Counted from the first letter of the stretch, positions 55,460 through 64,000 are shown. The stretch is 64,000 nt of DNA from Tyzzerella sp. An114 (GCF_002161055.1 NZ_NFLT01000006.1:124001-188000), one strand, 5' to 3'. The notes: generated by a model from the letters alone, not told the origin. Numbers and translations: made by a program.

Positions 55460-56326
55460 ATGAAAAAAGCAGCAGTATATTGTCGTGTATCAACAGAAAA
55501 AACCGACCAAATAAACTCACTACAATCACAAAAAAATTTTTTTACAGATTACATATCAAAATCAGATAACATAGAACTTTATAAAATATACTGTGATGAA
55601 GGGAAAACAGGAACAACAGTATCAGGAAGAAAAGAATTTATGAAAATGATAAATGAAGGGCTAAAAGGAGAATATGACATAATACTTACAAAAGAAATAA
55701 GCCGTTTTGCAAGAAACACTTTAGACAGCATAAAATACACAAGAATACTAAAATCAAAAGGAATAGGAATATATTTTATAAATGATGGCATATACACCCT
55801 TGAAAATGACTCAGAACTTCGTCTTGCAATACTTTCATCAATAGCACAGGAGGAAAGCCGAAAAACCTCTGAGAGAGTACGCTTTGGACAAAAAATAAGT
55901 ATGGAAAAAGGTGTTGTCTTTGGAAGAAGTCTTTTAGGCTATGATGTTAAAAACGGAGAAATGCATATAAATGAAGAAGGAGCAAAAATTGTACGTTTAA
56001 TATTTTCAATGGCAAAACAAGGCATGGGAAGTTATAAAATATCAAAAAAACTTATGGAAATGGAAATTCCATCTTTTAGTGGCAATAATATATGGCATAA
56101 TTCAATGATACATAAAATATTGAGAAATGAAAAATACACAGGAGACCTTGTACAACAAAAAACATACACAACAGACTACCTAAACCATAAAAGAAAATAT
56201 AATAAGGGAGAAAGAGAATTTATAATAATAAGAAATCACCATGAGCCTATAATAGACAGAGAAACATTTTTAAAAGTACAAAAAATACTTGATAAAAGAA
56301 AAAAATCATCACCCAATAGGTACTGA
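55460..56326 (+). CDS. Short large-serine-type recombinase of the cotJC element
   Basis: 288 residues. The resolvase domain has AVYCRVSTEKTDQ (nucleophile Ser near residue 11), DEGKTGTTVSGRKEF and KEISRFARNTLDS. The Recombinase domain follows (FGRSLLGYDVKNG ... IHKILRNEKYTGDLVQQK ... HHEPIIDRETFLKVQKIL) and the protein stops at once. Typical large serine recombinases such as SpoIVCA are ~450-550 residues and add a zinc ribbon with CxxC pairs and a coiled coil; both are absent. The final codons AGG TAC TGA lie across the right core, so the stop codon is made of cotJC sequence. It is very AT-rich with many ATA and AGA codons. It is the likely excisionase of the element. Confidence 0.92.
   Translation: MKKAAVYCRVSTEKTDQINSLQSQKNFFTDYISKSDNIELYKIYCDEGKTGTTVSGRKEFMKMINEGLKGEYDIILTKEISRFARNTLDSIKYTRILKSKGIGIYFINDGIYTLENDSELRLAILSSIAQEESRKTSERVRFGQKISMEKGVVFGRSLLGYDVKNGEMHINEEGAKIVRLIFSMAKQGMGSYKISKKLMEMEIPSFSGNNIWHNSMIHKILRNEKYTGDLVQQKTYTTDYLNHKRKYNKGEREFIIIRNHHEPIIDRETFLKVQKILDKRKKSSPNRY
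56317..56322 (+). repeat. Right junction core (attR-like) TAGGTA
   Basis: Second copy of the six-base repeat. Element sequence (CACCCAA) lies to its left and cotJC sequence (CTGAGGAATTAGC) to its right. It overlaps the recombinase 3' end. Confidence 0.85.
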
Positions 56327-56741
56327 GGAATTAGCACACCTTGAAATGATGGGAACAATAGTAAAACAGCTTACACAAGGTCTTAGTGATAAAGAAATAA
56401 AAGAAGCAGGACTTGACCCTTATTATGTAGCCCACGGTTTAGGAGTATATCCATCATCAGCGGCCGGAGTTCCTTGGACAGCATCATATATGCAGTCAAA
56501 GGGAGACCCTATAACAGACCTTTACGAGAATATGGCAGCAGAACAAAAAGCTCGCTCAACCTATGAATATTTAATGGATTTAACAGATGACCCAGATGTT
56601 TTAGCACCTTTAAGATTTTTAAGAGAAAGAGAAGTTGTTCATTTCCAGCGTTTCGGAGAAGCCTTAGGAATTGTAAGAGATTATATGAATGAAAACAGAT
56701 TTTTCAAAATGGGAAACACTAAAAATATAAAATGGAGATAA
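56322..56741 (+). CDS. cotJC: 3' segment of interrupted cotJC
   Basis: 139 codons in frame with the 5' segment after removal of 2,229 bp. The sequence continues TEELAHLEMMGTIVKQLT, AAGVPWTASYMQSKGDPITDLYENMAAEQKARSTYEYL (in part), and LREREVVHFQRFGEALGIV. The EELAHLE and EREVVHFQ motifs supply the remaining Glu and His ligands of the di-manganese site. No stop, frameshift or decay is visible, which argues that the gene is still under selection. It has no start codon or Shine-Dalgarno of its own at the junction. The rejoined protein would be 201 residues. Confidence 0.92.
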   Translation, partial: TEELAHLEMMGTIVKQLTQGLSDKEIKEAGLDPYYVAHGLGVYPSSAAGVPWTASYMQSKGDPITDLYENMAAEQKARSTYEYLMDLTDDPDVLAPLRFLREREVVHFQRFGEALGIVRDYMNENRFFKMGNTKNIKWR

Positions 56742-56748
56742 TAGAAAT

Positions 56749-56770
56749 AGGGTGTCATAAGACACCCTTT
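56749..56770 (+). terminator. Terminator after cotJC
   Basis: Stem AGGGTGTC / GACACCCT (56749-56756, 56761-56768) with an ATAA loop. The T-run is short on both strands; it also lies at the end of ftsH, which converges. Confidence 0.7.
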
Positions 56771-56774
56771 AATA

Positions 56775-58667
56775 TTAAAATTCAATATTAACTTTTTCTT
56801 TTTCATCATTAGAATTTTCACTTTCAAGTATTTCCATAAACTCTTTACCTGTTATAGTTTCTTTCTCAATAAGGAAAGCGGCTATTTTATGGAGAACACC
56901 CTCATTTTTCTTTAAAATATCAATAGCATTTTTGTGACAATCTGTTATAATTTTAAGAACTTCACTGTCAACTTCTGCTGATGTAACTTCGGCACAGTTT
57001 CTTACATTTCTTCCATCAAGATATTTATTTTGTATGCTTTCAAGTCCCATCATATCAAATCTATCACTCATACCATATTGAGCAACCATAGCTCTAGCCA
57101 TTGCTGTTGCTCTTTCAATATCGTTTGAAGCACCTGTTGTCACAGTATTGAATATAACTTCCTCAGCAGCACGACCAGCTAAAAGAGTTGTTATCTGTTC
57201 AATCATTTCTTCTTTACTCATAAGATATTTTTCTTCTTCAGGCATCTGCATTGTATAACCTAACGAACCCATTGTCCTTGGAACAATAGTTATTTTCTGT
57301 ACAGGCATTGTATTTTTCTGTAAAGCAGTTGCTAAAGCGTGTCCAACTTCGTGGTACGCTACAATTTTCTTTTCTTTTTCAGTAAGAATACGGTCTTTTT
57401 TCTCTTTACCAGCTATAATGACCTCAATAGCCTCCATAAAATCACTTTGATTTACTTTATCTCTGCCAAGTCTTACAGCTCTTAAAGCCGCCTCATTTAC
57501 TATATTAGCAATATCAGCGCCAGCACAACCACTTGTACCTAAAGCAATAGCATTAAGGTCAACATCATCACCAAGTTTTACATCTTTAACATGAACCTTT
57601 AAAATATCCTCACGACCTTTAAGGTCAGGTTTTTCAACAATAACACGTCTATCAAAACGTCCCGGTCTTAAAAGGGCCTTGTCCAAAACTTCAGGTCTAT
57701 TTGTAGCACCTAATATAACAACACCTTTTGATGAGTCAAAACCATCCATCTCAGATAAAAGCTGATTGAGAGTCTGTTCTCTCTCATCATTTCCACCCAT
57801 TTGGTTATCTCTACTTTTACCTATTGCGTCAATCTCATCAATAAAAACAATACATGGAGCATTAGCCACAGCCTGTTTAAAAAGGTCTCTAACTCTTGAA
57901 GCACCAACACCAACAAACATTTCAACAAAGTCAGAACCTGAAAGAGAATAAAAAGGAACGTTTGCCTCACCTGCAACAGCTTTTGCAAGGAGTGTTTTAC
58001 CTGTTCCCGGAGGTCCTACAAGAAGGGCACCTTTTGGAAGTTTAGCACCTATTGCATTATACTTTTCAGGCTGATGAAGGAAGTCAACAATCTCATTTAA
58101 AGACTCTTTTGCCTCCTCCTGACCTGCAACATCAGCAAAAGTTACACCAGTTTCTTTTTGGGCATATATTTTTGCTGTGTTTTTTCCAAAACTCATAGGT
58201 CCACCGCCTCCGCCCATTTTCTTGGCAACAGAACGCATAAGCAGAGTAACAACAATATATATAAGTATACTTGGAAGTACCCAAGAAACCATAAACTCAT
58301 ATATAACAGAATTATTTTCAACATTAGAAAATTGTACAGCACCAGACTCTATAATTCTATCTGTAAGTTCAGGGTCATCAACAGCACCTACAATATATGT
58401 GTTATGTTTTTGATACAATCCCACCTGACTTTCATCATCAACTTTTTCAGTTACAATAAGTCTATCAGACTGTCTCTCAACAGTAGCAACTTTTTTATCA
58501 TCAAGCATTTGTAAGAATTGTGTATATGATATTTCTTGAGTTTGTCTTGATGTTACAGCAGACATAAATATATTTATTACCGAAGTAAATATAACTGCCA
58601 TTATTATAAAGGACATCAAAGTTTTTGTGTCATTTCCATTACCTTTAGGCTCTTTACCAGTAGGCAT
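56775..58667 (-). CDS. ftsH: ATP-dependent zinc metalloprotease FtsH
   Basis: 630 residues from the ATG at 58667, 9 nt after GGGGAG. There are two N-terminal membrane segments (~20-40 and ~115-135) with a small outer domain between. The AAA domain has Walker A GPPGTGKT near 217, Walker [13 protein letters not shown] and the second region [13 protein letters not shown]. The zinc site is HEVGH near 438, with Val instead of the more common Ala, and the third ligand Asp lies further on. It degrades membrane and regulatory proteins and affects sporulation in Bacillus. It sits convergent to cotJC. Confidence 0.96.
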   Translation of the reverse strand: MPTGKEPKGNGNDTKTLMSFIIMAVIFTSVINIFMSAVTSRQTQEISYTQFLQMLDDKKVATVERQSDRLIVTEKVDDESQVGLYQKHNTYIVGAVDDPELTDRIIESGAVQFSNVENNSVIYEFMVSWVLPSILIYIVVTLLMRSVAKKMGGGGGPMSFGKNTAKIYAQKETGVTFADVAGQEEAKESLNEIVDFLHQPEKYNAIGAKLPKGALLVGPPGTGKTLLAKAVAGEANVPFYSLSGSDFVEMFVGVGASRVRDLFKQAVANAPCIVFIDEIDAIGKSRDNQMGGNDEREQTLNQLLSEMDGFDSSKGVVILGATNRPEVLDKALLRPGRFDRRVIVEKPDLKGREDILKVHVKDVKLGDDVDLNAIALGTSGCAGADIANIVNEAALRAVRLGRDKVNQSDFMEAIEVIIAGKEKKDRILTEKEKKIVAYHEVGHALATALQKNTMPVQKITIVPRTMGSLGYTMQMPEEEKYLMSKEEMIEQITTLLAGRAAEEVIFNTVTTGASNDIERATAMARAMVAQYGMSDRFDMMGLESIQNKYLDGRNVRNCAEVTSAEVDSEVLKIITDCHKNAIDILKKNEGVLHKIAAFLIEKETITGKEFMEILESENSNDEKEKVNIEF

Positions 58668-58785
58668 ACAAATCATCTCCCCTTTTGTATTTTTTATTTT
58701 TATATTTGAATATTTGTATATCTGTTAAATTATACGACAAAAATATGTAGTTGTTTGAAAAATTACGTTTTATTATAAAACTTTT

Positions 58786-59772
58786 TTAATTCACATTAAC
58801 AGCTTCAGAAATAAGTTTCGCCAAGTAATACATAGAATTTTTAGCTTCTTCCTTTGTATTAGTCTGAGCCCCAACCTCAACAAGCATTGAAAGAGGTTTC
58901 ATATGTAAACTATATCTGTAAGCATTTACATATATTTTTCTTGTAAAATCACTATACTGTTGAGAAAGACTTTGCAATCTAAAACTCAAAGCAAGATTTT
59001 GTTCTATATAAGGATTTGGAAGATAACTTATATTATTTAGACTTCCATTTTCATAAAGACGGCACATACCATTAAAAAACATTATTTTAGCACATTTTTT
59101 GCCATCAATTTCAGTTACAAGATGAACATTTTCAGGTACGCCATCTCTATGTAAGTCAATGACCATTTGTATAGAAGGATTTTCATCAAGAATTTTTTGT
59201 ATAGAAGGCTCCATTCTCTCATAAGCTCCCAAAACTTGACCTTTACCATTTACAATGTCATATCTTCCTGTGTCGTGCATAACCTCAACACCCATAGTTT
59301 TTTCAAGATACTCTTTTAAAACTTCACCAACGCCCCATATACCATCTTCCACATTTCCATTACTATCAGCATACATTTCATTTGAATGGGTATGAAATAT
59401 AAGTATTTTAGGGCCTTCCATACTATTATCAATGGATAAATCCATTGTCATAAATTTTTCTGCATCTATATCGGAAGGTAATAAATCTGTACGTTTATCA
59501 ATAGTATAAAAAGCACTTTTAATTGATTGAAAATCTCCATAATCAACATTTGGAACAGGTGCTATATTATCCTCTTGAAATGTTATATCATCTATACCAA
59601 CAACTCCACCATCACCCATAGGAGCATTTATAATATCTGTATTATTAATACTATTAAAAATATTTTCTCCTTTTCCTGAATAGGCAAGAAATGAAAAAGC
59701 CATAATTGTTGCCATGAATGATGCAGTATTCTTTATTATAAAACTTTTTCGAGAAGTTTTGTCCATTCCCAT
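58786..59772 (-). CDS. spoIIP: Stage II sporulation protein P (SpoIIP)
   Basis: 328 residues from the ATG at 59772, ~8 nt after GAGG. One membrane anchor (~15-33) is followed by a linker. The SpoIIP amidase/endopeptidase domain (~120-320) has ILIFHTHSNEMYADSNG, VGEVLKEYLEKTMGVEVMHDTGRYD (in part), YERMEPSIQKIL, VIDLHRDGV and the C-terminal VEVGAQTNTKEEAKNS. The His and Glu residues of the zinc site are in place. It acts with SpoIID and SpoIIM to thin septal peptidoglycan during engulfment. Its presence supports a spore-forming host. Confidence 0.93.
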   Translation of the reverse strand: MGMDKTSRKSFIIKNTASFMATIMAFSFLAYSGKGENIFNSINNTDIINAPMGDGGVVGIDDITFQEDNIAPVPNVDYGDFQSIKSAFYTIDKRTDLLPSDIDAEKFMTMDLSIDNSMEGPKILIFHTHSNEMYADSNGNVEDGIWGVGEVLKEYLEKTMGVEVMHDTGRYDIVNGKGQVLGAYERMEPSIQKILDENPSIQMVIDLHRDGVPENVHLVTEIDGKKCAKIMFFNGMCRLYENGSLNNISYLPNPYIEQNLALSFRLQSLSQQYSDFTRKIYVNAYRYSLHMKPLSMLVEVGAQTNTKEEAKNSMYYLAKLISEAVNVN

Positions 59773-59857
59773 TATAACCACCTCTTTTTAAAATATACTG
59801 CTTTACAATTATATTTTTAAAAAAGGAGTTTAATTCTTTATTTATAACAACTACACA

Positions 59858-59888
59858 TAAAAAGGTACAGGCATAATGCCTGTACCTT
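59858..59888 (-). terminator. Terminator of ileS
   Basis: Stem AAGGTACAGGCAT / ATGCCTGTACCTT (59862-59874, 59876-59888), closing on a short loop. On the minus strand it is followed by TTTTTATG. It lies 18 bp past the ileS stop. Confidence 0.87.
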
Positions 59889-59905
59889 AATAACAAAATT
59901 AAATA

Positions 59906-62900
59906 TTATTTTTTAACTACAACAATATTTACTTTTTCGCCATTGATATTCCATTCTTTAGCGTATCCCTCAAATGTACCTTCAACAATTTCATCAGCAA
60001 GGACATCTGTCTTGATTTCTTCAGCATTTCTCTCAACAACACCTTTTAAGAGGTCACTACCTTCAAAACCAACTTTAATTCTGTCCATAACCTCAAAGTC
60101 AGCTTCTTTACGCATTGTCTGGATTTTGCTTACGATTTCACGAACAAAACCTTCCTCAATAAGTTCAGGTGTAAGATTTGTATCAATAACAACAGTTATT
60201 CCTCTGTCTTCCTCTGTAACAAATCCACCTTTTTCAGCTGTCTCAATTAAGAGGTCACTTTCAGCAAGTTCAACATCTGTTCCTTCAATATTAAATTTAA
60301 CTGTTCCATTAGCTTTAAGCTCATTCATGAAAGCTGTTCCGTCAACTTCTCCAAGATAAGCACCAATCTTTGGAACAAGTTTTCCGTATTTTGGTCCTAA
60401 AGTTCTAAGCTGTGGTTTAAATTTATATGTTGTAAAGTTAGCAACATCATCAGAGAATATAACTTCTTTAACGTTAAGTTCTTCTGAAACGATAGCTGTA
60501 AACATTTCTGGAAGAACTTTTGGAGCTTTTACAAACATCTGACCCATAGGCTGTCTATTTTTGATGTTAGCAGTATTTCTTCCAGCACGTCCAAGAATAA
60601 CGATGTTGAGAACTTCATCCATATTTTCTTCAAGCTCTTTATCAATCCATTCTTCTTTAGCAACTGGGAAGTCACAAAGGTGAACACTTTCAGGTGCATC
60701 GCTGTATGAATTGAGAACAAGGTTTCTATAAATTTCTTCTGCCATAAATGGTGTAAATGGAGCAGAAATTTTGATAACTGTTTCAAGAACAGTGTAAAGT
60801 GTCATATATGCATTAACTTTATCCTGTGGCATATCTTTGCCCCAGAAACGTTCACGGCTTCTTCTTACATACCAGTTTGAAAGCTCATCAACAAATTCCT
60901 GAATAGCTCTAGCAGGCTCTGTAATTCTGTAATTTTCAAGACCTTCATCAACTGTTTTAATAAGTGTCTGAAGTTTTGAGAGAACCCATTTATCCATAGG
61001 AGCAAGTTTATCATATTCAAGAGTATAATCCTTAGGATTGAAGTTATCTATATTAGCATAGAGTACATAGAAAGCATAAGTATTCCATAATGTACCCATG
61101 AATTTTCTCTGTCCTTCACTAACAGCTTCATCATAGAAACGGCTTGGAAGCCATGGAGCTGAATTTGTATAGAAATACCATCTTACAGCGTCAGCACCCT
61201 GTTTATTTAATACACTCCAAGGGTCAACAACGTTTCCTTTATGTTTACTCATTTTCTGACCGTTTTTATCCTGAACGTGTCCCATAACGATACAGTTCTG
61301 GAATGGAGCCATGTCAAATATAAGTGTTGAGATAGCCATAAGTGTGTAGAACCAACCTCTTGTCTGGTCAACAGCTTCACTTATGAACTGTGCTGGATAG
61401 TTTTTCTCAAAAAGCTCTTTATTTTCAAATGGATAGTGATGCTGAGCAAAAGGCATACTTCCTGAGTCAAACCAACAGTCAATAACTTCTGAAACTCTTG
61501 TCATCTGTTTTCCACATTCTGGACACTTAATATGAACAGCGTCAATGAAAGGTTTGTGAAGTTCTATATTTTCAGGACAATCATCGCTCATTTCTTTAAG
61601 CTCTGCAATACTTCCTATTACATGTCTATGACCACATTCACATTCCCAAATTGGAAGTGGAGTTCCCCAGTATCTTTCACGAGAAAGACCCCAGTCAATA
61701 ACATTTTCAAGGAAGTTACCAAAACGACCTTCCTTAATATTATCAGGAAGCCAGTTTACAGTTCTATTATTAGTAACAAGTCTATCTCTAACTTTAGTCA
61801 TTTCAATGAACCATGTATCTCTTGCATAGTAGATAAGTGGTGTATCACATCTCCAGCAGAAAGGATAACTATGTTCAAATGGTAAAGCAGCAAAGAGAGT
61901 TCCTTTTTCTTTTAAGTATTCAAGAACGTATTTGTCACCATCTTTTACAAACATACCAACCCAAGGAGTAACATCTTTTGTAAAGTTACCCTGTGGGTCA
62001 ACATACTGACGGAAAGGAAGACCATTTGCACGACCAACACGGGCGTCATCTTCACCGAATGCAGGAGCAATATGAACTACACCTGTACCGTCTGTAAGTG
62101 TTACATAGTCATCTGTAACAACTTTGAAAGCTTTATCATCATCAGCAACGAAATCAAATAAAGGCATATATCTAAGACCTTTGTAATCGTCACCTTTCTT
62201 AGTTTCAACAACTTCATATTCAGCCTCATCACCGAGAACTGTTTTTACAAGAGCCTCTGCAAGTATATAATACTCATCACCTGTTTTAATTTTTACATAT
62301 GTTTCAACAGGGTTCATACAGAGACCAACGTTTGAAGGAAGTGTCCATGGAGTTGTTGTCCAAGCAAGAATATATGTGTTTTCTTCTCCTCTTACAGCAA
62401 ATTTTGCAATAGCAGAAGTTTCTTTTACATCTTTATAACCCTGTGCAACTTCGTGGCTTGAAAGAGCAGTTCCACAACGAGGGCAGTAAGGAACAATTTT
62501 ATGACCTTTATAAAGAAGACCTTTATCCCAAATTTTCTTTAATGCCCACCATTCAGACTCTATATAATCATTGTGGTATGTTACATAAGGGTGGTCCATG
62601 TCAGCCCAATAACCAACACGGTCACTCATTTCACGCCATTCATTTTCATATTTCCAAACGCTCTCTTTACATTTCTGAATGAAAGGTTCAACACCATAAT
62701 CTTCAATCTGAGGCTTTCCGCTTATTCCGAGCATTTTTTCAACTTCAAGCTCAACAGGAAGACCGTGTGTATCCCAACCAGCTTTTCTGAAAACTTTATA
62801 ACCTTTCATAGTTTTATAACGAGGAATAATGTCTTTTACAGCTCTTGTTATAATATGACCGATATGAGGTTTACCGTTAGCTGTTGGAGGTCCATCATAG

Positions 62901-63028
62901 AATGTAAACTGAGGACTACCTTCTCTAATTTCTATACATTTGTCTGCAATTTTGTTTTCTTTCCAAAATTTCATTATCTCAAGTTCTCTATCTACGAACT
63001 CAAGATTTGTTGAAACCTTATTGTACAT
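59906..63028 (-). CDS. ileS: Isoleucine--tRNA ligase, type 2-like
   Basis: 1040 residues. Class I motifs are PHIGHIITRA (HIGH, near residue 56) and KMSKHKGNVVDPW (KMSKS, near 600). The editing domain sits between (~200-400) with TWTTTPWTLPSN and GTGVVHIAPAFGEDD. Zinc-like cysteine pairs occur at CPRCGT and CPECGK in the middle. The length and the lack of a C-terminal zinc finger (it ends NINGEKVNIVVVKK) fit the eukaryote-like type 2 IleRS, which is generally less sensitive to mupirocin; that trait is inference here. Expression is under an isoleucine T-box. Confidence 0.95.
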   Translation of the reverse strand: MYNKVSTNLEFVDRELEIMKFWKENKIADKCIEIREGSPQFTFYDGPPTANGKPHIGHIITRAVKDIIPRYKTMKGYKVFRKAGWDTHGLPVELEVEKMLGISGKPQIEDYGVEPFIQKCKESVWKYENEWREMSDRVGYWADMDHPYVTYHNDYIESEWWALKKIWDKGLLYKGHKIVPYCPRCGTALSSHEVAQGYKDVKETSAIAKFAVRGEENTYILAWTTTPWTLPSNVGLCMNPVETYVKIKTGDEYYILAEALVKTVLGDEAEYEVVETKKGDDYKGLRYMPLFDFVADDDKAFKVVTDDYVTLTDGTGVVHIAPAFGEDDARVGRANGLPFRQYVDPQGNFTKDVTPWVGMFVKDGDKYVLEYLKEKGTLFAALPFEHSYPFCWRCDTPLIYYARDTWFIEMTKVRDRLVTNNRTVNWLPDNIKEGRFGNFLENVIDWGLSRERYWGTPLPIWECECGHRHVIGSIAELKEMSDDCPENIELHKPFIDAVHIKCPECGKQMTRVSEVIDCWFDSGSMPFAQHHYPFENKELFEKNYPAQFISEAVDQTRGWFYTLMAISTLIFDMAPFQNCIVMGHVQDKNGQKMSKHKGNVVDPWSVLNKQGADAVRWYFYTNSAPWLPSRFYDEAVSEGQRKFMGTLWNTYAFYVLYANIDNFNPKDYTLEYDKLAPMDKWVLSKLQTLIKTVDEGLENYRITEPARAIQEFVDELSNWYVRRSRERFWGKDMPQDKVNAYMTLYTVLETVIKISAPFTPFMAEEIYRNLVLNSYSDAPESVHLCDFPVAKEEWIDKELEENMDEVLNIVILGRAGRNTANIKNRQPMGQMFVKAPKVLPEMFTAIVSEELNVKEVIFSDDVANFTTYKFKPQLRTLGPKYGKLVPKIGAYLGEVDGTAFMNELKANGTVKFNIEGTDVELAESDLLIETAEKGGFVTEEDRGITVVIDTNLTPELIEEGFVREIVSKIQTMRKEADFEVMDRIKVGFEGSDLLKGVVERNAEEIKTDVLADEIVEGTFEGYAKEWNINGEKVNIVVVKK

Positions 63029-63109
63029 AATTTTTACCTCCGAATAAAATTAAAAAAAGATATGTTTAATACATATAATTGCCATACAGATAAAAAGTAA
63101 AACAAAAAT

Positions 63110-63401
63110 AAAAAAACCTTCGTCCGAAAAAAATAACAGGACGAAGGTTACCGCGTTACCACCTGAATTGTCGTTTGTAAACAAAAAACGACCTCTCAAA
63201 AAATCCCTTTAACGGCGGAAAACCGTCAGAAGCTACTAAATAAAAAATTTTTCACTCTGCCACTTAGGGGTGATATTCATCAAAAATCTAATCGCACCGG
63301 ACTCTCACCATAACCGGCTCGCTTTTGCTTTCAATAAAAGACTACTGTCCCCGTCATTGTGTTTAACTTTATCTGTATATAAAATAAAATTATACCAATA
63401 C
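63110..63401 (-). promoter_or_regulatory. Isoleucine T-box riboswitch upstream of ileS
   Basis: On the minus strand, the conserved T-box AGGTGGTAACGCGG lies at 63151-63164. It is followed by a terminator (AACCTTCGTCC / GGACGAAGG, 63110-63149) ending in seven T. Stem I contains AATGACGGGGA near its base and GAATATCACCCC in the specifier loop, whose ATC codon reads isoleucine. The start lies near 63401, from the promoter at 63408-63436. Uncharged tRNA-Ile would stabilise the antiterminator and allow ileS transcription. Confidence 0.93.
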
Positions 63402-63407
63402 GGTGGT

Positions 63408-63436
63408 ATTATACAATACCCCCTTTATTTTGTAAA
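63408..63436 (-). promoter_or_regulatory. Promoter of the ileS T-box transcript
   Basis: On the minus strand, TTTACA (63431-63436), 17-bp spacer, TATAAT (63408-63413). A second TATAAT at 63389-63394 could serve as an alternative -10. Confidence 0.72.
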
Positions 63437-63455
63437 GAACTTTTGTAAAATTAAA

Positions 63456-63484
63456 TTGAATTTAGATTTATTTTTGTGTATAAT
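63456..63484 (+). promoter_or_regulatory. Promoter of the nicotinate phosphoribosyltransferase gene
   Basis: TTGAAT (63456-63461), 17-bp spacer, TATAAT (63479-63484), 64 bp before the start codon. A loose dyad (AGTAT...ATACT) lies between promoter and gene. Confidence 0.72.
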
Positions 63485-63547
63485 ATCCCTAATAATCACA
63501 TTATCGGTAGTATTTTTCAACATACTGTTACGAAAGGAAGCGTAGTT

Positions 63548-64000
63548 ATGAATTTTAATGAAATGTCTCTGCTCACAGACCTTTATGAGCTTACAATGAT
63601 GCAGGGATACCATTCAACAGGAATTACAGAAAAAACTGTTGTTTTTGACCTTTTTTATCGCAAAAATCCAAGTGGAAACGGTTTTGCAATATGTGCCGGA
63701 CTTGAACAGGCAATAGATTATATCAAAAATCTTCGTTTTTCAAAAGAGGATATTGAATATTTAAAAAATCTCAATATATTCAATGATGAGTTTATAAAAT
63801 ATCTTGAGAATTTCAGATTTTCAGGGGATATTTATGCAATACCTGAAGGTACTGTTGTTTTCCCTCATGAACCACTTATGAGAATAACAGCACCTATAAT
63901 GGAAGCACAGCTTATTGAGACAGCACTTTTAAATATTATAAATCATCAAAGTCTTATAGCAACAAAAGCTGCTAGAGTTGTTTGGGCAGCAGAGGGAGAC
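63548..64000 (+). CDS. pncB: Nicotinate phosphoribosyltransferase, N-terminal part (3' end outside window)
   Basis: ATG at 63548 with AAAGGAAG upstream; 151 codons are visible and the frame is open at the window edge. The N terminus has SLLTDLYELTMMQGYHSTG, VFDLFYRKNPSGNGFAICAGLEQ and later FPHEPLMRITAPIMEAQLIETALLNIINHQSLIATKAARV (in part), all typical of the NAPRTase family. The enzyme joins nicotinate and PRPP to start NAD salvage. The catalytic C-terminal domain is beyond the window. A NadV-type enzyme is unlikely given the LTDLYELTM motif. Confidence 0.92.
   Translation, partial: MNFNEMSLLTDLYELTMMQGYHSTGITEKTVVFDLFYRKNPSGNGFAICAGLEQAIDYIKNLRFSKEDIEYLKNLNIFNDEFIKYLENFRFSGDIYAIPEGTVVFPHEPLMRITAPIMEAQLIETALLNIINHQSLIATKAARVVWAAEGD

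Larger units (their letters stand above)
54088..56322 (+). mobile_element. 2.2-kb skin-like intervening element inside cotJC
   Basis: Bounded by direct repeats TAGGTA at 54088-54093 and 56317-56322, with a repeat-to-repeat distance of 2,229 bp. Removing one repeat and the sequence between joins codon GGT to ACT and restores DVGTEELAHLEMMG, the expected CotJC sequence, in frame. It contains a serine recombinase gene at its right end and an aminotransferase gene on the opposite strand. This is the layout of skin-type elements, in which a recombinase excises the DNA in the mother cell during sporulation to rebuild a sporulation gene. Excision has not been shown here; it is inferred from the intact halves. 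Confidence 0.88.
63029..63547. other. Intergenic region ileS / nicotinate phosphoribosyltransferase
   Basis: 519 bp without a protein gene. It holds the ileS T-box leader and its promoter on the minus strand, and the promoter of the pncB-like gene on the plus strand. The segment 63037-63109 after the T-box terminator is AT-rich leader to ileS. Confidence 0.7.

Noticed and set aside
59654-59896. Minus-strand 80-codon frame upstream of spoIIP
   Set aside because: It overlaps the spoIIP start in another frame and the ileS terminator; no family features.

Overview
The window is an AT-rich chromosomal segment of a low-GC, endospore-forming Firmicute, most likely a clostridial species of the Lachnospirales type. 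This rests on the cotJ operon and spoIIP, a zinc-type S14 and L36, an extended L17, a KOW-domain protein between map and infA, the DUF3793/DUF2325/flavodoxin trio, a tRNA gene without encoded CCA, an isoleucine T-box, and strong GGAGG ribosome-binding sites with many GTG/TTG starts. I did not identify the species.

Layout. 1-527 is the 3' end of serA (plus strand). 543-6230 is a minus-strand run with a GtrA/GT2/GT-C glycosylation set followed by a FAH-family hydrolase, a one-cysteine peroxiredoxin, a small membrane protein and a 2-hydroxyacid dehydrogenase. 6335-7852 is a minus-strand DUF2325-DUF3793-flavodoxin operon with two identical GTTAG-N6-CTAAC dyads. aspS follows, then an isolated plus-strand hybrid histidine kinase. 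12557-35279 is the ribosomal protein superoperon, read on the minus strand from rpsJ (S10) through secY, adk, map, infA, rpmJ, rpsM, rpoA and rplQ. After it come a fused EcfA1-EcfA2 ATPase with EcfT, an acyltransferase, truA and rplM-rpsI. 35511-48418 holds tuf, the str operon (rpsL-rpsG-fusA) and rpoBC, each with recognisable promoters and leaders. 48513-53248 holds a CD1247-like zinc protein, efp, a YqeG phosphatase, an MBL hydrolase, a tiny plus-strand peptide gene, a GGDEF protein, tRNA-Arg(ACG) and ridA.

The most interesting region is 53279-56770. The spore-coat operon cotJA-cotJB-cotJC (plus strand) is interrupted inside cotJC by a 2,229-bp element bounded by a 6-bp direct repeat, TAGGTA. 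The element carries a short large-serine-type recombinase and, on the opposite strand, a PLP-dependent aminotransferase. Joining the two repeats restores an uninterrupted 201-codon cotJC, including all predicted Mn-catalase ligands. This is the architecture of a skin-type developmental excision element, here in very small form. The cotJ operon and the recombinase are both preceded by sequences resembling mother-cell sigma-E/sigma-K promoters.

Downstream lie ftsH, spoIIP, a type-2-like ileS under an isoleucine T-box, and the start of a nicotinate phosphoribosyltransferase gene that runs off the window end. All functional calls come from reading the sequence; no database search was run.
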